From NCBI GenBank assembly GCA_028554755.1, contig JAPTOF010000005.1, positions 14,048,001 to 14,112,000 on the forward strand: a stretch of 64,000 bases of DNA, read 5' to 3'. Position 1 is the first letter of the stretch. Every line of letters begins with the position of its first letter. A model generated the notes under the pieces. It was not told where the DNA came from. It saw only the letters and a program-made list of their open reading frames with translations, and did not search any database. Source of the DNA: Cordia subcordata (Eukaryota > Streptophyta > Magnoliopsida > Boraginales > Cordiaceae). Of this stretch, positions 49,501-59,700 are shown piece after piece. The position numbers and the translations under genes are program-made.

Positions 49501-52500
49501 CTTATTTCAACATATAATTAATTCTTTTATGAAGTTTCACACAGCTACTAGTTAATAAATATTGAGACGAAAAAGTGATAATAAATATAACAATGGCAAC
49601 ACATAATATGTGTACATACAAATGATGAATTAAATAATCTTTTATTTTAGTTTCACCTAACCATTATATTTTAACACTTACCATTTCAACATATAATTTT
49701 TACACTATTAGTATTTAATAATAATGAGAAATAAAAAAAGTAATAATTAATTTAATAATGAATATGCACAAATTAGACAATTCTTTTACTTAATCTTTTG
49801 CAAGGGATATACTTTTCACTTGGAGAAAGATTTTAAATTTTATAATGTGTTTTCCAGTTTTTTAAAAGGAAAATTTTCGAAAGATATTAATAAATAAACA
49901 CGTTCTCTAGTTTTGTGAAAGAGAAAACTATTTCTCATTTCAACTGGTGAACACGTTTTTTAAGTTTTCTAGAGAAAATGAGAACTCTATTTTTCTTTAA
50001 GTAAACGAAGCCTAACTTAACATACAACTTTCTCACAATTTTTCGACTAACCAAATGCAACAAGCATAAGATAGAACTGATAGGGTTCTTTCTTATATAT
50101 CAGTTCTAAAGTCTTAATCATCGATATCTAAAAGTCAACTTCCGATAGATATTATGAAAACCAATTCTGATCCCTAATATACTTTTCCATTTAAATTTTT
50201 CATACTGTTAATAGTTTCTTTTCGAAGAATCTTGTTTAATCAAAGTAATGCTTTGGTCTACAATTTAAAGATCACAATGTTTCTAAAAGTTGGCTACAGG
50301 TGCTTCTTTTATTATAACACTACGGAAGTGGGAGATCCATCTAACAAACAAACTGAATGTGTGAAACCTGACAATCTTCCTCAGGGTGTTGTTGTAACAA
50401 ATTAATATAGACATACATAAAAGGTATCCTGCACATGGAAGCTCATTCACACAATAAATAATATACACAACAGAGAAGTATAGAGCGAGAGCAAAGGGTG
50501 AGAGGCAGGTAGCAAGGGAGATAAATCAAATCTTGTCCCAAAAAGAATTAACTTGAAAACATAAGCATGAAAAAAGAGCAGCAGGTAGCACAAGATACCG
50601 GCAGCATTTTCAGTCCCATTTTTGGTGCCCTTTGCAAGCAACTTGGTAGTCCATCCACAAAATTCATGGAGAAGTAAAGCTTTGTCAGTTGAAGAAATGA
50701 AAGCCCCCAAGTCTTCCGGCGTATTTAAGAATTTAAGAGGGATCTCCTCTGGCAATAGTGATATGGCATAACGAATAGATGATAAGACATTCTGTACTCT
50801 AAGTCTCCCCTGATACTTGTAAGGTAATGCTTGATGGTAGTAAAAGAGTGCTATTCCCTCGGTAGCACCAAGAGCATCTGCAAGCATTCTCTCTCTATCT
50901 CTATACAAGAGCCTCAGTTTTAGGCCATCGTACCTCATCCACTCATGAGTTATTGCATCAGACAGCTCCTTCACTAGAGATCGAGACTCACCACACCCTG
51001 GGAAAAGATCAAAGTCATCTCACAATTTAATACATAATATCTAAACCTGGTCCATTATTTGAAAATCTCTATAAGAATCATGGCAGACCATGAGCATAGT
51101 TCAATAATCAAACTCCCAAAGGTAAGCAAATGCATTAAGCACCTGAAGCAAAATACACTTTTACCCAAAAGAATAAAAGAATTAAAAAAAAAAAAAGGAT
51201 GAAAGGGTAAAATCAAACCAATGTCCAACTTTAGTCACTACAAACCAATGTCCAATTTTAGTGATTACATACATCACCTAGCAGCAGGTGCGAGAGAATA
51301 AATGACACCAAGAATAACCAGAAGTCTTACCAACTATTTCTTCTCTTTCTCATTTCTTAACAAGATGCAACCCAGATAGATTTTCCCTGATCTTCATTCT
51401 TCCCTTTTGGTAATAATAATAAATAAGAAACAGATTCATCATCATTACGCCATTTAACTACCACTATTTTTTTATTTTGATTTGGCAAGTTCCATTTGCC
51501 TAAATTTTCTATTACAAAGTCTACAGCTAAATAGGACCTACAGAATTTTCAGACTAAATACACAGCAATGGCAACTATTGATATATTTTATTCATGCATC
51601 ACAAATCCCTACTTGGGGCTCAAATTACTAAAGCAATCTCAACAAGTAATGCATTCAGCTTATGACTTTCTTCCTCATTTTAGAAGAATCCTAGTCATTT
51701 CAGTTCAGAAAAAATGTTAGTCTGCCTTGCATCACAGCAAAAATTACTCTTTCGTATAATTTCCATCAACCTAAGTTATACATAGAAACCAAGATCCACA
51801 AAATTATTGTTCAAGTGTGTTACTTGCAAAAAAGAAAATTGAAACTAGAATAGTCTAGATTTAGCAAGAGAAAAGTCATTTGCCTCATTCAATCTTACAT
51901 AGGACAGGGAACAACTCCAATAGCAACATTTGTTTAGTTATTTCCATATTTCTGGTTATGCACTTGCATGCCTCTTTCTGTCCTTTCAGCTACAAGTAGC
52001 ATTAACTAGTCTAACAGATGAATTACCAAAACAGAGAAACTGGAGTTCCAACTACACATGGTACCGGTACCTCCAATTTGTAAACTTTTTGCTTTAACCA
52101 TTCTTCATCAACCAAAAGAACTTATTTGATTTTAGTGCACCATGTATCCAAGTAAGTACGCTAGGACTAATGTTCTGTTTGTTATAGTCTTATTTTAAGA
52201 TACTTATCCTATTAAAATGAGGGTATATCTTATAAGATTTAAGAAATCTTATCATGCATCCTATGAAAATTTAAAACAAAACCATACTTTTTATCTTATA
52301 AGAAATAAGCAATCCTTCATATCTTATTTTTTACAACTATAAAATGCATGGTGCATATGATAAGATATCTTAAATCTTATAAAATATCTCCAAATTTTAA
52401 TAGGATAAGCATCTTAAAATAAGATCATTCCAAACACACTATAAATGTGCACTTTTATAATGAATTCTATTTCTAGCTTATCCAAAACAGAAAGTAGCCA

Positions 52501-53481
52501 TTTCATTTGTAACCAGAGAGCACATAAGTATTACATCAAATAAACTAGGTAGGTGTCCAAATTTCTCCAAATGTAAAGCAAGAAAATGAGTTACTTGCCC
52601 CATTTTCTTAGAAAGATAATCAAAATGCCATGTTTTTAAAACTAATGAGTAAAATGCCACAAAAATGAAGTTTGAGTTTTCTAAAAATTAAAAATGAAAA
52701 ATAAAAAGGAGAAGTTTGAGTTTTGAAAAGTTGTAGTTGGCAAGTTCGAGTTTTGAAAAAGTCAAAGTTGGGCAAGTTTGAGTTTTGAAAACTCAAAGGG
52801 CATTTAACTCATTTTCTCAATGTAAACCACGAAAGAAAGAGGGGGCAGTCAACTATCCACGTTCAGTACACGAGCCAATTGTACAACTACATGTCAACTG
52901 AAATAAGAATGCAAACGTTCAATTAGTGATACTTCAAATATACATACACGTAAGTTTCATATTCACGGTCAAAATTTACAATAATTCAGGTTAAGATTAA
53001 AATAAATAAATAAATAAATAAAAGCACCATAAATCTACGCAGGGTAAATTACGAAAATGGCGGCCACTAAACTTGTAAAAAACATCAAATTGCCCACTGA
53101 ACTATTTCTGCATTTGTTTCAAATAAGTCATCATGATGTTCAATGTTAACATTAACACCGAACTTAAAAAAAACGTAATCTTTTTCCTTTCAATAACAAT
53201 AACAATAAAAATAATAAAAGCAGTTAAAAATAAAGAGGGAAAATGTAAATGGGCGGTTGGAAATTACATGGGACAGTGACGATGAGAAGAATGTGAGGAT
53301 GGAGACGGATCTGAGATGAAAAGTTATGCTTGGTGACGATATGCCATTGGCCCGGTGCTTCTCCTCCGTCCGATTTGGAATGGACGGCGGGGATTGGGAA
53401 TAAAAGCAGCAGGAGCGCCAAATTCAGGGCCGTCCATTTGATGATGATGGTAGAAGTAATCTTCTCCGTTGGGTTTCTCAT
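27840..53481 (-). CDS. secretory-pathway thioredoxin-like protein with C-terminal AlgH/UPF0301 domain (At3g19780-type)
   Basis: Eight exons: 53268-53481, 50599-50997, 39109-39182, 38630-39025, 36488-37805, 35029-35123, 30717-30858 and 27840-28501. Their lengths sum to 3,300 nt, and phases agree at every joint, giving 1,099 residues. Order: signal peptide (1-36), thioredoxin-like domain with WCGES at 72-76, a long middle part, a second thioredoxin-like domain with WCGFC at 762-766, and an AlgH/UPF0301 domain from about 940 to the end. The architecture matches a plant family I know as At3g19780-like, whose function is not established. It probably acts in the endomembrane lumen. No KDEL or membrane anchor is seen. 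The 11.4-kb intron 2 holds a copia element and plastid DNA. Confidence 0.88.
29213..29760. repeat. diverged tandem segments in intron 7 of the thioredoxin-AlgH gene
   Basis: Two segments, about 29213-29340 and 29535-29670, share a common pattern (CAGTTGGGG(A/G)TG(T/C)(C/T)CCTACTTT and TCATATC(C/T)AATCT). CT-repeat microsatellites follow at about 29690-29707 and 29731-29744. No coding function is seen. Confidence 0.5.
30370..30480 (-). repeat. possible tRNA-derived SINE fragment
   Basis: Read on the minus strand it contains GGTTCAAGTC, close to the RNA polymerase III B-box. About 35 bp before it is GGGGGTTAAAGC, weakly like an A-box. There is no cloverleaf and no intact tRNA gene. Confidence 0.3.
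31480..31493 (+). repeat. poly-G tract of 14
   Basis: Fourteen G bases follow GAAGAAT and precede TGGATG, inside intron 6 of the thioredoxin-AlgH gene. The transcript carries poly-C. Confidence 0.8.
31715..33650 (-). mobile_element. 5'-truncated LINE retrotransposon
   Basis: On the minus strand, broken frames give LINE-type RT pieces (AYDH...[24 protein letters not shown]). The catalytic box appears as FTDG, where active LINEs have FADD. Downstream come the [13 protein letters not shown] motif and a zinc-binding C-X2-C-X7-H-X4-C segment near 32100-32150, typical of the RT C-terminal zf-RVT domain. An A-rich tail appears on the plus strand as T-runs at 31714-31730. The element lies in intron 6 of the thioredoxin-AlgH gene, in the gene's own orientation. 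Confidence 0.8.
36488..37805 (-). CDS. exon 5 of the thioredoxin-AlgH gene: linker and second thioredoxin-like site
   Basis: This exon codes residues 362-801. It has a thioredoxin-fold strand ([13 protein letters not shown]), a Ser/Glu/Asp-rich low-complexity linker, a second fold portion ([15 protein letters not shown]), and [16 protein letters not shown] with an intact CGFC dithiol site. The next exons (35029-35123 and 30717-30858) complete the domain, including LPLIYLMDC and the cis-proline region [10 protein letters not shown]. Confidence 0.9.
38630..39025 (-). CDS. exon 4 of the thioredoxin-AlgH gene, with a GC donor
   Basis: This is a phase-0 exon of 132 codons, from LMENGKMEC to SSLIME. 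It is followed by GCAAGT, so the intron (37806-38629) is GC-AG. The downstream exon opens with LEDHIPD in phase 0. Exon 3 (39109-39182, 74 nt) precedes it by a short 83-nt intron. Confidence 0.85.
39700..39873 (+). pseudogene. ycf2: nuclear copy of plastid ycf2 fragment
   Basis: The frame gives [18 protein letters not shown], then [15 protein letters not shown] and LELLTRMDA. This is the distinctive Asp-rich ATPase-region segment of plastid Ycf2, with several substitutions. It is only 58 codons, without a start or end of the real gene. It lies in intron 2 of the thioredoxin-AlgH gene and is a nuclear plastid-DNA insertion. Confidence 0.88.
39874..40042 (+). pseudogene. rrn16: nuclear copy of plastid 16S rRNA fragment
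   Basis: It contains ATACTAGGCGCTGTGC, GTGCTGTAGCTAAC, TTAAGTATCC, TCAAAGGAATTGAC and ACAAG(T)GGTGGAGCA(C)GTGGTTT. These correspond to the 16S region around E. coli positions 790-940. Many are C-to-T or G-to-A changes from the plastid form. It directly abuts the ycf2 fragment. Confidence 0.87.
40078..40172 (+). pseudogene. rrn23: nuclear copy of organellar (probably plastid) 23S rRNA fragment
   Basis: It contains AAGCTTCGTCGGCAAGGGGGAAATAGCCC and CACCAGCTAAGGCCC(G)TAAATGAC, conserved in bacterial-type large-subunit rRNA. Plastid origin is favoured because ycf2, rrn16 and rrn23 all lie in the plastid inverted repeat. It is not contiguous with the 16S piece in any organelle genome. Confidence 0.75.
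40813..40883 (+). repeat. 39-bp tandem duplication
   Basis: GGT(T/C)GAGGGCAGAAGACAATATCAGTTGGGAT occurs at 40813 and 40852 with one substitution. It lies in otherwise unrecognised DNA of intron 2 of the thioredoxin-AlgH gene. Confidence 0.85.
41225..41470 (+). repeat. 5' LTR of the copia element
   Basis: It includes TCTATAAATAG(C)TG near 41372, a TATA candidate, and a CT-repeat near the end. The end CTCTATCA is followed at once by the tRNA-Met-type primer site. Confidence 0.92.
41787..42480 (+). pseudogene. copia gag (UBN2-type) remnant
   Basis: It begins [14 protein letters not shown] at 41787 and includes [16 protein letters not shown] and a block with IWTTLEQRY, typical of plant copia gag. 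Stops occur after the LLRAI segment (TGA near 41928), at 42310 and at 42482. A 24-25-bp direct duplication (CTGATGGGCTATGTGCT) lies at 42252-42297. Confidence 0.8.
42590..44430 (+). pseudogene. copia zinc knuckle, protease and integrase remnant
   Basis: The knuckle [14 protein letters not shown] is at about 42665. The protease motif [14 protein letters not shown] is near 42815. The integrase zinc domain shows [15 protein letters not shown] near 43330. The core C-terminal part has [16 protein letters not shown] and YLINRTPT, and after it [10 protein letters not shown] and [16 protein letters not shown] Ser/Thr/Gln-rich linker follows. Stops and frame changes occur at 42897, 43290, 43426 and near 43515-43660. 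Confidence 0.85.
44452..45990 (+). pseudogene. copia reverse transcriptase and RNase H remnant
   Basis: RT blocks seen: [47 protein letters not shown] and [11 protein letters not shown]. The catalytic box reads YVVDIVLTG near 45115, where active copia has YVDD. RNase H has SDNDWASN and [10 protein letters not shown]. Stops lie at 44757, 45287, 45379 and 45680, so the polyprotein cannot be made. Confidence 0.88.
46048..46293 (+). repeat. 3' LTR of the copia element
   Basis: It follows the polypurine tract GAGGGGGGA at 46039-46047 and matches the 5' LTR with about 93% identity by eye. It has one extra CT pair. Confidence 0.92.
46299..50598. other. rest of intron 2 of the thioredoxin-AlgH gene
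   Basis: No coding exon fits here in the right phase. DNA at 46700-47550 is very AT-rich. A G+C-richer patch at 48080-48480 (with AGGTGTGTCAGACACACCT, a perfect 9-bp-arm palindrome near 48403) looks like TE-derived sequence I cannot name. A TTTTCC/GGAAAA-rich segment at 49211-50015 resembles a MITE. Confidence 0.5.
48683..48740. repeat. 18-bp-arm inverted repeat (hairpin)
   Basis: TGGTTGAGGGGATGACAC and its near-complement GTGTCACCCCCTCAACCA are separated by 22 bases, with one mismatch. It could be a MITE remnant or a short hairpin; the stem is too short for a typical plant pre-miRNA. Confidence 0.7.
50599..50997 (-). CDS. exon 2 of the thioredoxin-AlgH gene: first thioredoxin-like domain
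   Basis: Acceptor CCCAG|GG completes the Trp codon and gives WCGES, a thioredoxin-type site with serine in place of the resolving cysteine. It continues with [10 protein letters not shown], a helix and [13 protein letters not shown]. The donor is G|GTATCT in phase 1. Such C-X-X-S sites usually bind or isomerise rather than freely oxidise disulfides; that role is inferred. Confidence 0.87.
52171..52441. mobile_element. Tourist-like MITE in intron 1 of the thioredoxin-AlgH gene
   Basis: The ends are inverted repeats of about 43 bp (TGTTTG...TCTTATTTTAAGAT(A/G)CTTATCC and its complement, then TATTAAAAT). TAA trinucleotides flank it at 52168-52170 and 52442-52444. At 271 bp and without an ORF, it fits a non-autonomous PIF/Harbinger element. 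The interior also holds several ATCTTATAAGAT-like palindromes. Confidence 0.75.
53268..53481 (-). CDS. exon 1 of the thioredoxin-AlgH gene: signal peptide
   Basis: The ATG at 53479-53481 starts a basic N-terminus followed by the hydrophobic run [18 protein letters not shown], a good signal peptide with likely cleavage after HS. The first beta strand of the thioredoxin fold (HILLIVTVP) ends the exon. The donor is CCAT|GTAATT in phase 1, splitting the active-site tryptophan codon. Confidence 0.88.
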
Positions 53482-54175
53482 TCAAAGAATAGATTAAGAT
53501 TGACAATGAAAACGCAGAGGAAGAGAAGGGAGCACCGAGTGGGGGAAGTCGGAAGTCGGGAGTGGGGTGTAGGGAGTGGTTTCCTAGTAGTTGTTCCGAT
53601 ACAAGATTGTTATCATTAAATTTTATGCATCCATATAGCATGATGTATATATTTATAATTTTTATATTATATGTATATCATATACTGTAAATTATCTATA
53701 TTAATATATCATGGTGTACATGTTTATAATCTTTATATTATATTTTCATAACTTTTATACTATATGTTTATAACTTTTAATTATTTACAAATTGCAAGTT
53801 ATATATTTATAATTTTAATATTTTATGTTCAAAACTTTTAATTGTTCTTAATTTATTTATTAATTACTCTTATATTATATGTTCAAAAGTTTTATGTCAT
53901 ATATTCACAATAATAAATTATCTATTTATGACTATTCAAGATATATTCATAATTTATAAACGATATGTCCACAATTTGTGAACAACATGTTCACAATCTA
54001 TAAATGAACGATTTTGGAGCTCGCAATTAGAGGTGTTCGATGATCGAATTTTTGTGTTGTGTTCGTCAACACGAGGAAATGAACTCATTAAATTTCACAT
54101 TAATCCGATGGTCGGATTGTAAAATCTCTTGGAATGTGCACAATACTTATTTATGTGTACCATAATGAGTGTTTA

Positions 54176-54629
54176 TCAACGTGAGGAAATGAACTCGTTA
54201 AATTTTACGTTAATCCGACAATTGAATTGTGAGATCTCTTGGGAGGTGCACTATAGTTATTTGTGTGTGCCATGATGTGAGTGTATGGTATAATTTACAA
54301 ACAATGATGGATTAAACCAACCAAACTAACTCAAATCGATTGAAAAGTTAAAATTAATTTAATTATTTTATATGATTAAAATTTAATTGATTAGTTAAAA
54401 AATCAACGTGAGGAAATGAACTCGTTAAATTTTACGTTAATCCGACAATTGAATTGTGAGATCTCTTGGGAGGTGCACTATAGTTATTTGTGTGTGCCAT
54501 GATGTGAGTGTATGGTATAATTTACAAACAATGATGGATTAAACCAACCAAACTAACTCAAATCGATTGAAAAGTTAAAATTAATTTAATTATTTTATAT
54601 GATTAAAATTTAATTGATTAGTTAAAAAA
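54176..54629 (+). repeat. 227-bp perfect tandem duplication
   Basis: Copies at 54176-54402 and 54403-54629 appear identical apart from A-run length at the end. A diverged partial copy of the first 110 bp precedes them at about 54063-54175. Confidence 0.92.
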
Positions 54630-55792
54630 ATAATTAATTTAGTTTGGTTTGGACTATAGAACTATTCATTCTCAATTTTATATTTTTTTAGGAGTTGAAT
54701 CCTTATTCTCACTACTATATTTTTAAACTTTATCCACCAAATTATAGCCTACCTTGTGCTTTACTTTAGCATAACGATAAAAATGTATAATATCAAATTT
54801 ATAATATGAATAGTAAATCAAGTTGATTTTTTTTTGTCTTTATTATAAAATTTGGGTTTTTTAAATTTCTTTAGGAAATTGAAAACCAAACCAACATCTT
54901 TATATTTGTTTGGTCTAGTTATATACATGATAAAAAATCAATTTGTTTGTTTTAAATATGAACTAACTGATTTTGATTTGGTTTGCAAAATTGTCAAAAT
55001 TAAACCAAACCAAATCTTCTATGCCCCTAATTTATATGCAATCTATTTTTCTATACAATCTATCTATCTAGGTGAAATAGTCATGATTTTATAATGTGAT
55101 CTTAAATTTATTAAATTTTTCTATGTAACAAAAAGTAAGGGGCAAGTCAAGATGTCTAATTGTAAAAACAATTTATTGTTCTCAAGAAAATGGTTTGAGC
55201 ACATATGAAGGTGAATTGTATGCGCTGTCTCCCAGCTTCCCTTTGCACATACACCTACAAAACCTTTATCAGCATGTCTCCTCTTGAAGGTATTCCATTT
55301 ATCTCTAGAATTGAAATACTGGACCTATCAAACAATAGGATTTTTTTTTTTTAATTTATCTCCAGAATTAAAACAGTGGACCTATCAAATAATAGGAGTT
55401 TTTTCTTAATAGAGGACAAATGTCAATTATATATTACATGTATCTATCGAAAATCGATCCCAAAATCACTCACACTAAAGGTGAGAAACACAACATTGGA
55501 CTACTAAGTCATTAGTAAACAATAAGAAGTTGTAACTTTTATACGAAACATTCAAAATCACATCAAAAGCTCCAACTCAATTGAATCATAAAAATAACGT
55601 TTTGAGGTGTATGAAATGCCATGTTACATAATGAAATGGAAAGTTGATTATAAAATGATCATCAAAACTCATTTCAATTTTAATAAAAAGTTCGAATTTT
55701 TGACACCAAACAAAATTTTATTCCTTAGTAAGTTAAAGTTTAAATTCAAATTTTGAAATAAGTTTACTCTAAACTAACTATAAACCTCATAT

Positions 55793-56055
55793 CGTTTTCT
55801 TTTCTCTATCATCTCGTTCTTTCCCAAAACAATTTACCGTGATCTTACATGATTCCAATGCAATAGGAAAGTGCAGAATCCCAATTCGTGTGACGACAGA
55901 GGGTGTTTGGTAGTACTTAACATGTAACGTTTCTTTTCTCTATCATCTCTTCCATCCCCAAAACAATTTCCCATGATCTTACTCGATCCCACTGCACTAG
56001 AGGACTGCAAAGTCCCAATTCATGTGAAGACATAGAAGGGGGTTGGCAGCACCTA
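55793..56055 (+). repeat. ~135-bp diverged tandem duplication
   Basis: CGTTT(T)CTTTTCTCTATCATCTC and CCCAAAACAATTT(A/C)CC(G/A)TGATCTTAC occur in both units, starting at 55793 and 55928. Identity is around 80% by eye. Confidence 0.75.
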
Positions 56056-56788
56056 TTTCGAGGCTTATAAGCACTCAAAAAAAAAAAAAAACCCAATAAC
56101 TTTTTATTTCAAATACCTATAAGCACTACTAAACACCCTCATAACACACCATCAGTGTCACTAGCACCACTAGCATCAAAAGATGAAGAAACTAAAGAAA
56201 TCATGAAAACTATTGATAGAGAGAATATCTTGTTTCTTTGTTGAACCATAATCTAGTGTCTTCATTGACTTTAAAACAACAAGCCTGCTCAATTACATGT
56301 AGATCATTTCCACCATCAAAGGATTGTGCATCCTATCATCAAACCGATATACGCCTCCTGGACATGGTTAACGCCATTTTTCTTTAAGAGCTTCAACAAT
56401 GCAAAGAGTAGAAAGCATACATACAAGGTGAAATTGGACACTGAGACTGATTCCAGTTGTAGCATCAAAGCTTACAAAAGTATTAGTCACATGCAAAAAT
56501 TGCAAAACCTAAACATAGCATTGTATTGTAAGAGTATCTTTGGCCATCATCTAGATGGACCTTGTATATATTACAAAGCAAACTACATCAGCTCAGTAAC
56601 TTCAAAAATTAAAATACGATGAGCAGGTTACCCATCAGATCCATCAAGAGCTGGTGCCTGGTAGATAATATATCCGCATAACTTAGTAGAAAAGCTTGGA
56701 ATCATATCTTGCTAGCATACACAAGGTTATACTATTAGCATAACAGCAACCAAAATGTAGTTCAAAAGATTGAGGTTGGTTTTCTGGT

Positions 56789-59700
56789 CTACAATTGCCA
56801 ATTAATAGGTGGGATTCCCATTTTCTCCAAGATCTGGTTGGTCTGAGAAAAATGCCTGATAACATAAACAATATTTGCACGCAATTAAAACAATGAAAAC
56901 CAATTCTGCAGCTTGTCAGTAGCATGCTGAAATGCTGAAACTATTCATTTTACATGTAAGATTGTAGAACACAAAACTTGGATATGCTCCAAAAGATGAT
57001 GCACTTTCACATCACATGACAACCAGGTTGATAAAGATTATCCTGGAAGGAGGACAATGCCGATTTCCAAATAAATAACCAGGACTCAGAGGCAACAAAC
57101 ACACACACAAAGAGAGAGAGCACATGAAATTCATGGCTTATATATATGATTATGCAGCAGGTGATAATTAGTAGAAACCAAGGAAAAGAACAGCATTTAA
57201 TTTTAAAATTGCTATCACATAAATCATACAAACTAAGGGAAAAGAAGAGCAACTAAATTTGAAACTGCCATCAATCTAATCTCCTTTCTGTACCATGCCA
57301 TTATTTAGTTATCAAGCTGCATGTGAGATCTGCGGACCCTATGGGGATTTATCATTATTTCTGTATATGTATGCAGAGATGGTTAAAGGGATAACAGGTG
57401 CAATGAACTTGAATGAACACCACAGTGCAATAAAGCTATAGGGGTGGTAATCAAAGATTGTTCATTTAACCACTTCTAAAATAAGCAGAATCTATACACG
57501 AAAATCCTCATTGCCATTTAAAATTACCTAGGGACTGTTTGACCTACCAGTACACAAGTAGACATGACAATGGCTTTCAGGTTTCCATGATTCAAGACAC
57601 CTCCCCCTTCAGTAGTTGGTGAATGGGTTCAAAGGTAAGGTAATGAAAATCACTGAAAGCTCAAGGAATTTGCTATAGCAATATGATGCCATAATTGGTC
57701 TTCAAAATTATAAACTTAAACTATGTAATACTGGCAGATGACCATTACACCCAAAATGCCGCTAATTAGTAATAACAATTTTGAGCCTGCAATCAATAAA
57801 TGTTTGCCATCACCTGACAAGCACTGTAGGGGATCTTATTTGTCATAAATGTTTTTCTTTGCTAACACGTTGAACAAACAACTTTTGGCATGAATACTGC
57901 TCTCCTAGACTTTCATAGTAGAAATGACCCTAACAGATTGCCATTTTCCTTGTTCATAGATTGAAATCAACCAATATTGGGAGATTAACAGAACCTATTG
58001 ACTGCTATGTCCACATGAGCAACCAAACAGACAAAGTACCAAAATACAACCCTAAAATATTAGGAAGAGGGTTGAGTTCCAACCATTTGTATTTTGAATC
58101 GAAATGATAAATAGCAAAAATCTTGATACCCAGATTTTTCACCTAAGTGAACAAACTCAGCTAACCATCTCAATGGTGTTATGGTATGTCCAGAAAAAGA
58201 TTAAAATAGTTGTTTATAAAGTAGAATGATTTAAGCAGCGATGTAATGCTGTATCAGAGAAATACAACAGCGAATTAACCTGCATCCAAAGAAGCCTCTG
58301 TTTGCAGACAACCCAGAAGGATGAGCTGATTTGAGGATATAGTGCTTGTTCTCGTCTATTAACCTGCAAGAAATCATCATCAGAAAATTGTAGAACCCTT
58401 TCGTCATATTCATAATCATAATAGGACTCTTCATTTATTAATTCCACCATTATGACAACATCATTTGTCTGCCCAGGCCCCAAAGACATAGGAAAGCAAA
58501 GACAAAGCAAAAAAGGAACAACAGAATCACTGCTTTAATCCAAGCTCTATGATAAGTGAACAATACAAGAATATGAAAAAGGAAGTTAAGCGTGCTATGA
58601 AACTCAACCCCAAAGACAATGGAAATATTAGAAAGAACACAGTTGTTGACATGTAACGATAACTACATGCACTATGAATTTGGTGACAAGAGTTAGTTCA
58701 AGAGTGCTATGAAACTCATTCGACTTCCATGCTTCGTATCACTCGAAGGAGGTTTGAGAAATGGGGGACCAGTCATGCAAAAAGTTAATAATTTCTTGGT
58801 ATAGTATAAATGGTACTCCAATTTATTCAATTAAGCATCAGAGAATATGAACAAACAATGGCACTACATGTAATTGGGTTTCTTCCAATACAGAATATTG
58901 TTAAAGTTGATTACAATATGCTTCTGCATATGTCTTCTCATAAATTTTTGCTGATACCAGAATATGATCTTATCTAAATTTTAGATTATTAAGCAATATA
59001 CCACATGTACCTGGCTTTTGCTTGGGCATAATTTCCCCAAAGAAGAAAAACAACTCCTCTTTTCTTCTGTGAAATTGTTTTTATGACAGCATCAGTAAAT
59101 TGTTCCCATCCTTTATTTGCATGAGAGTTTGCCTGATGCTTCCTAACTGTGGTGGTAATTGTAATGAGGAAGAGTTAAGAAGAGACAGGAAATTGTAAGT
59201 TTAACAGACAAATAAACAGAGAAACAACAGCGTAGCACTGAATGATGAATAGATAAAGCAATAAATAAAACAAAAATCAAATCATGTCTGCTCATAAATT
59301 GAAGAATTCCCGGAGGGAAGCTCCACTGGAATTCTTAGGCCCAAACGATAATTTCAGTACACAAACAATAAGTTTAATGCAAAAAACATTACTGAACATG
59401 TATTATGCAACTGATGTTTCAGTGGACACAAGACATTGTCCCCGGAAAACGAGAATGAAGTATCAGAGATCAATGTCAAGCTTTTTCAAAGAAAAACAAA
59501 GACCTAACAAAATGAATTCTTTTATTGCAAGTGAAGATTTTAGCAATATGCATCAAGGAGGTATAGGCCTGAAAAGGATCTACGTCAACTCCATAAGCTA
59601 ACCATATGGCAACACATTCTTGTATATTGTCCACATTGACTTTACAAGAACTTCTACTCTAGAAAGCAAGATCAAGTATACTAATAAAATGAATTCCAAA

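Larger units (their letters stand above)
53642..56788. other. intergenic region between the UNG 3' end and the thioredoxin-AlgH 5' end
   Basis: No gene is supported. It is AT-rich, with the 227-bp tandem duplication at 54176-54629. Two older tandem pairs lie at 55301-55405 (period about 58) and 55793-56055 (period about 135). The first few hundred bases should hold the thioredoxin-AlgH promoter; no single TATA box stands out in the TTATATT-rich DNA. Confidence 0.5.

Noticed and set aside
53324..53641. Open minus frame of 105 codons over exon 1 of the thioredoxin-AlgH gene.
   Set aside because: It is an overlapping frame of the signal-peptide exon; the 53481 start has the signal peptide and correct phase.
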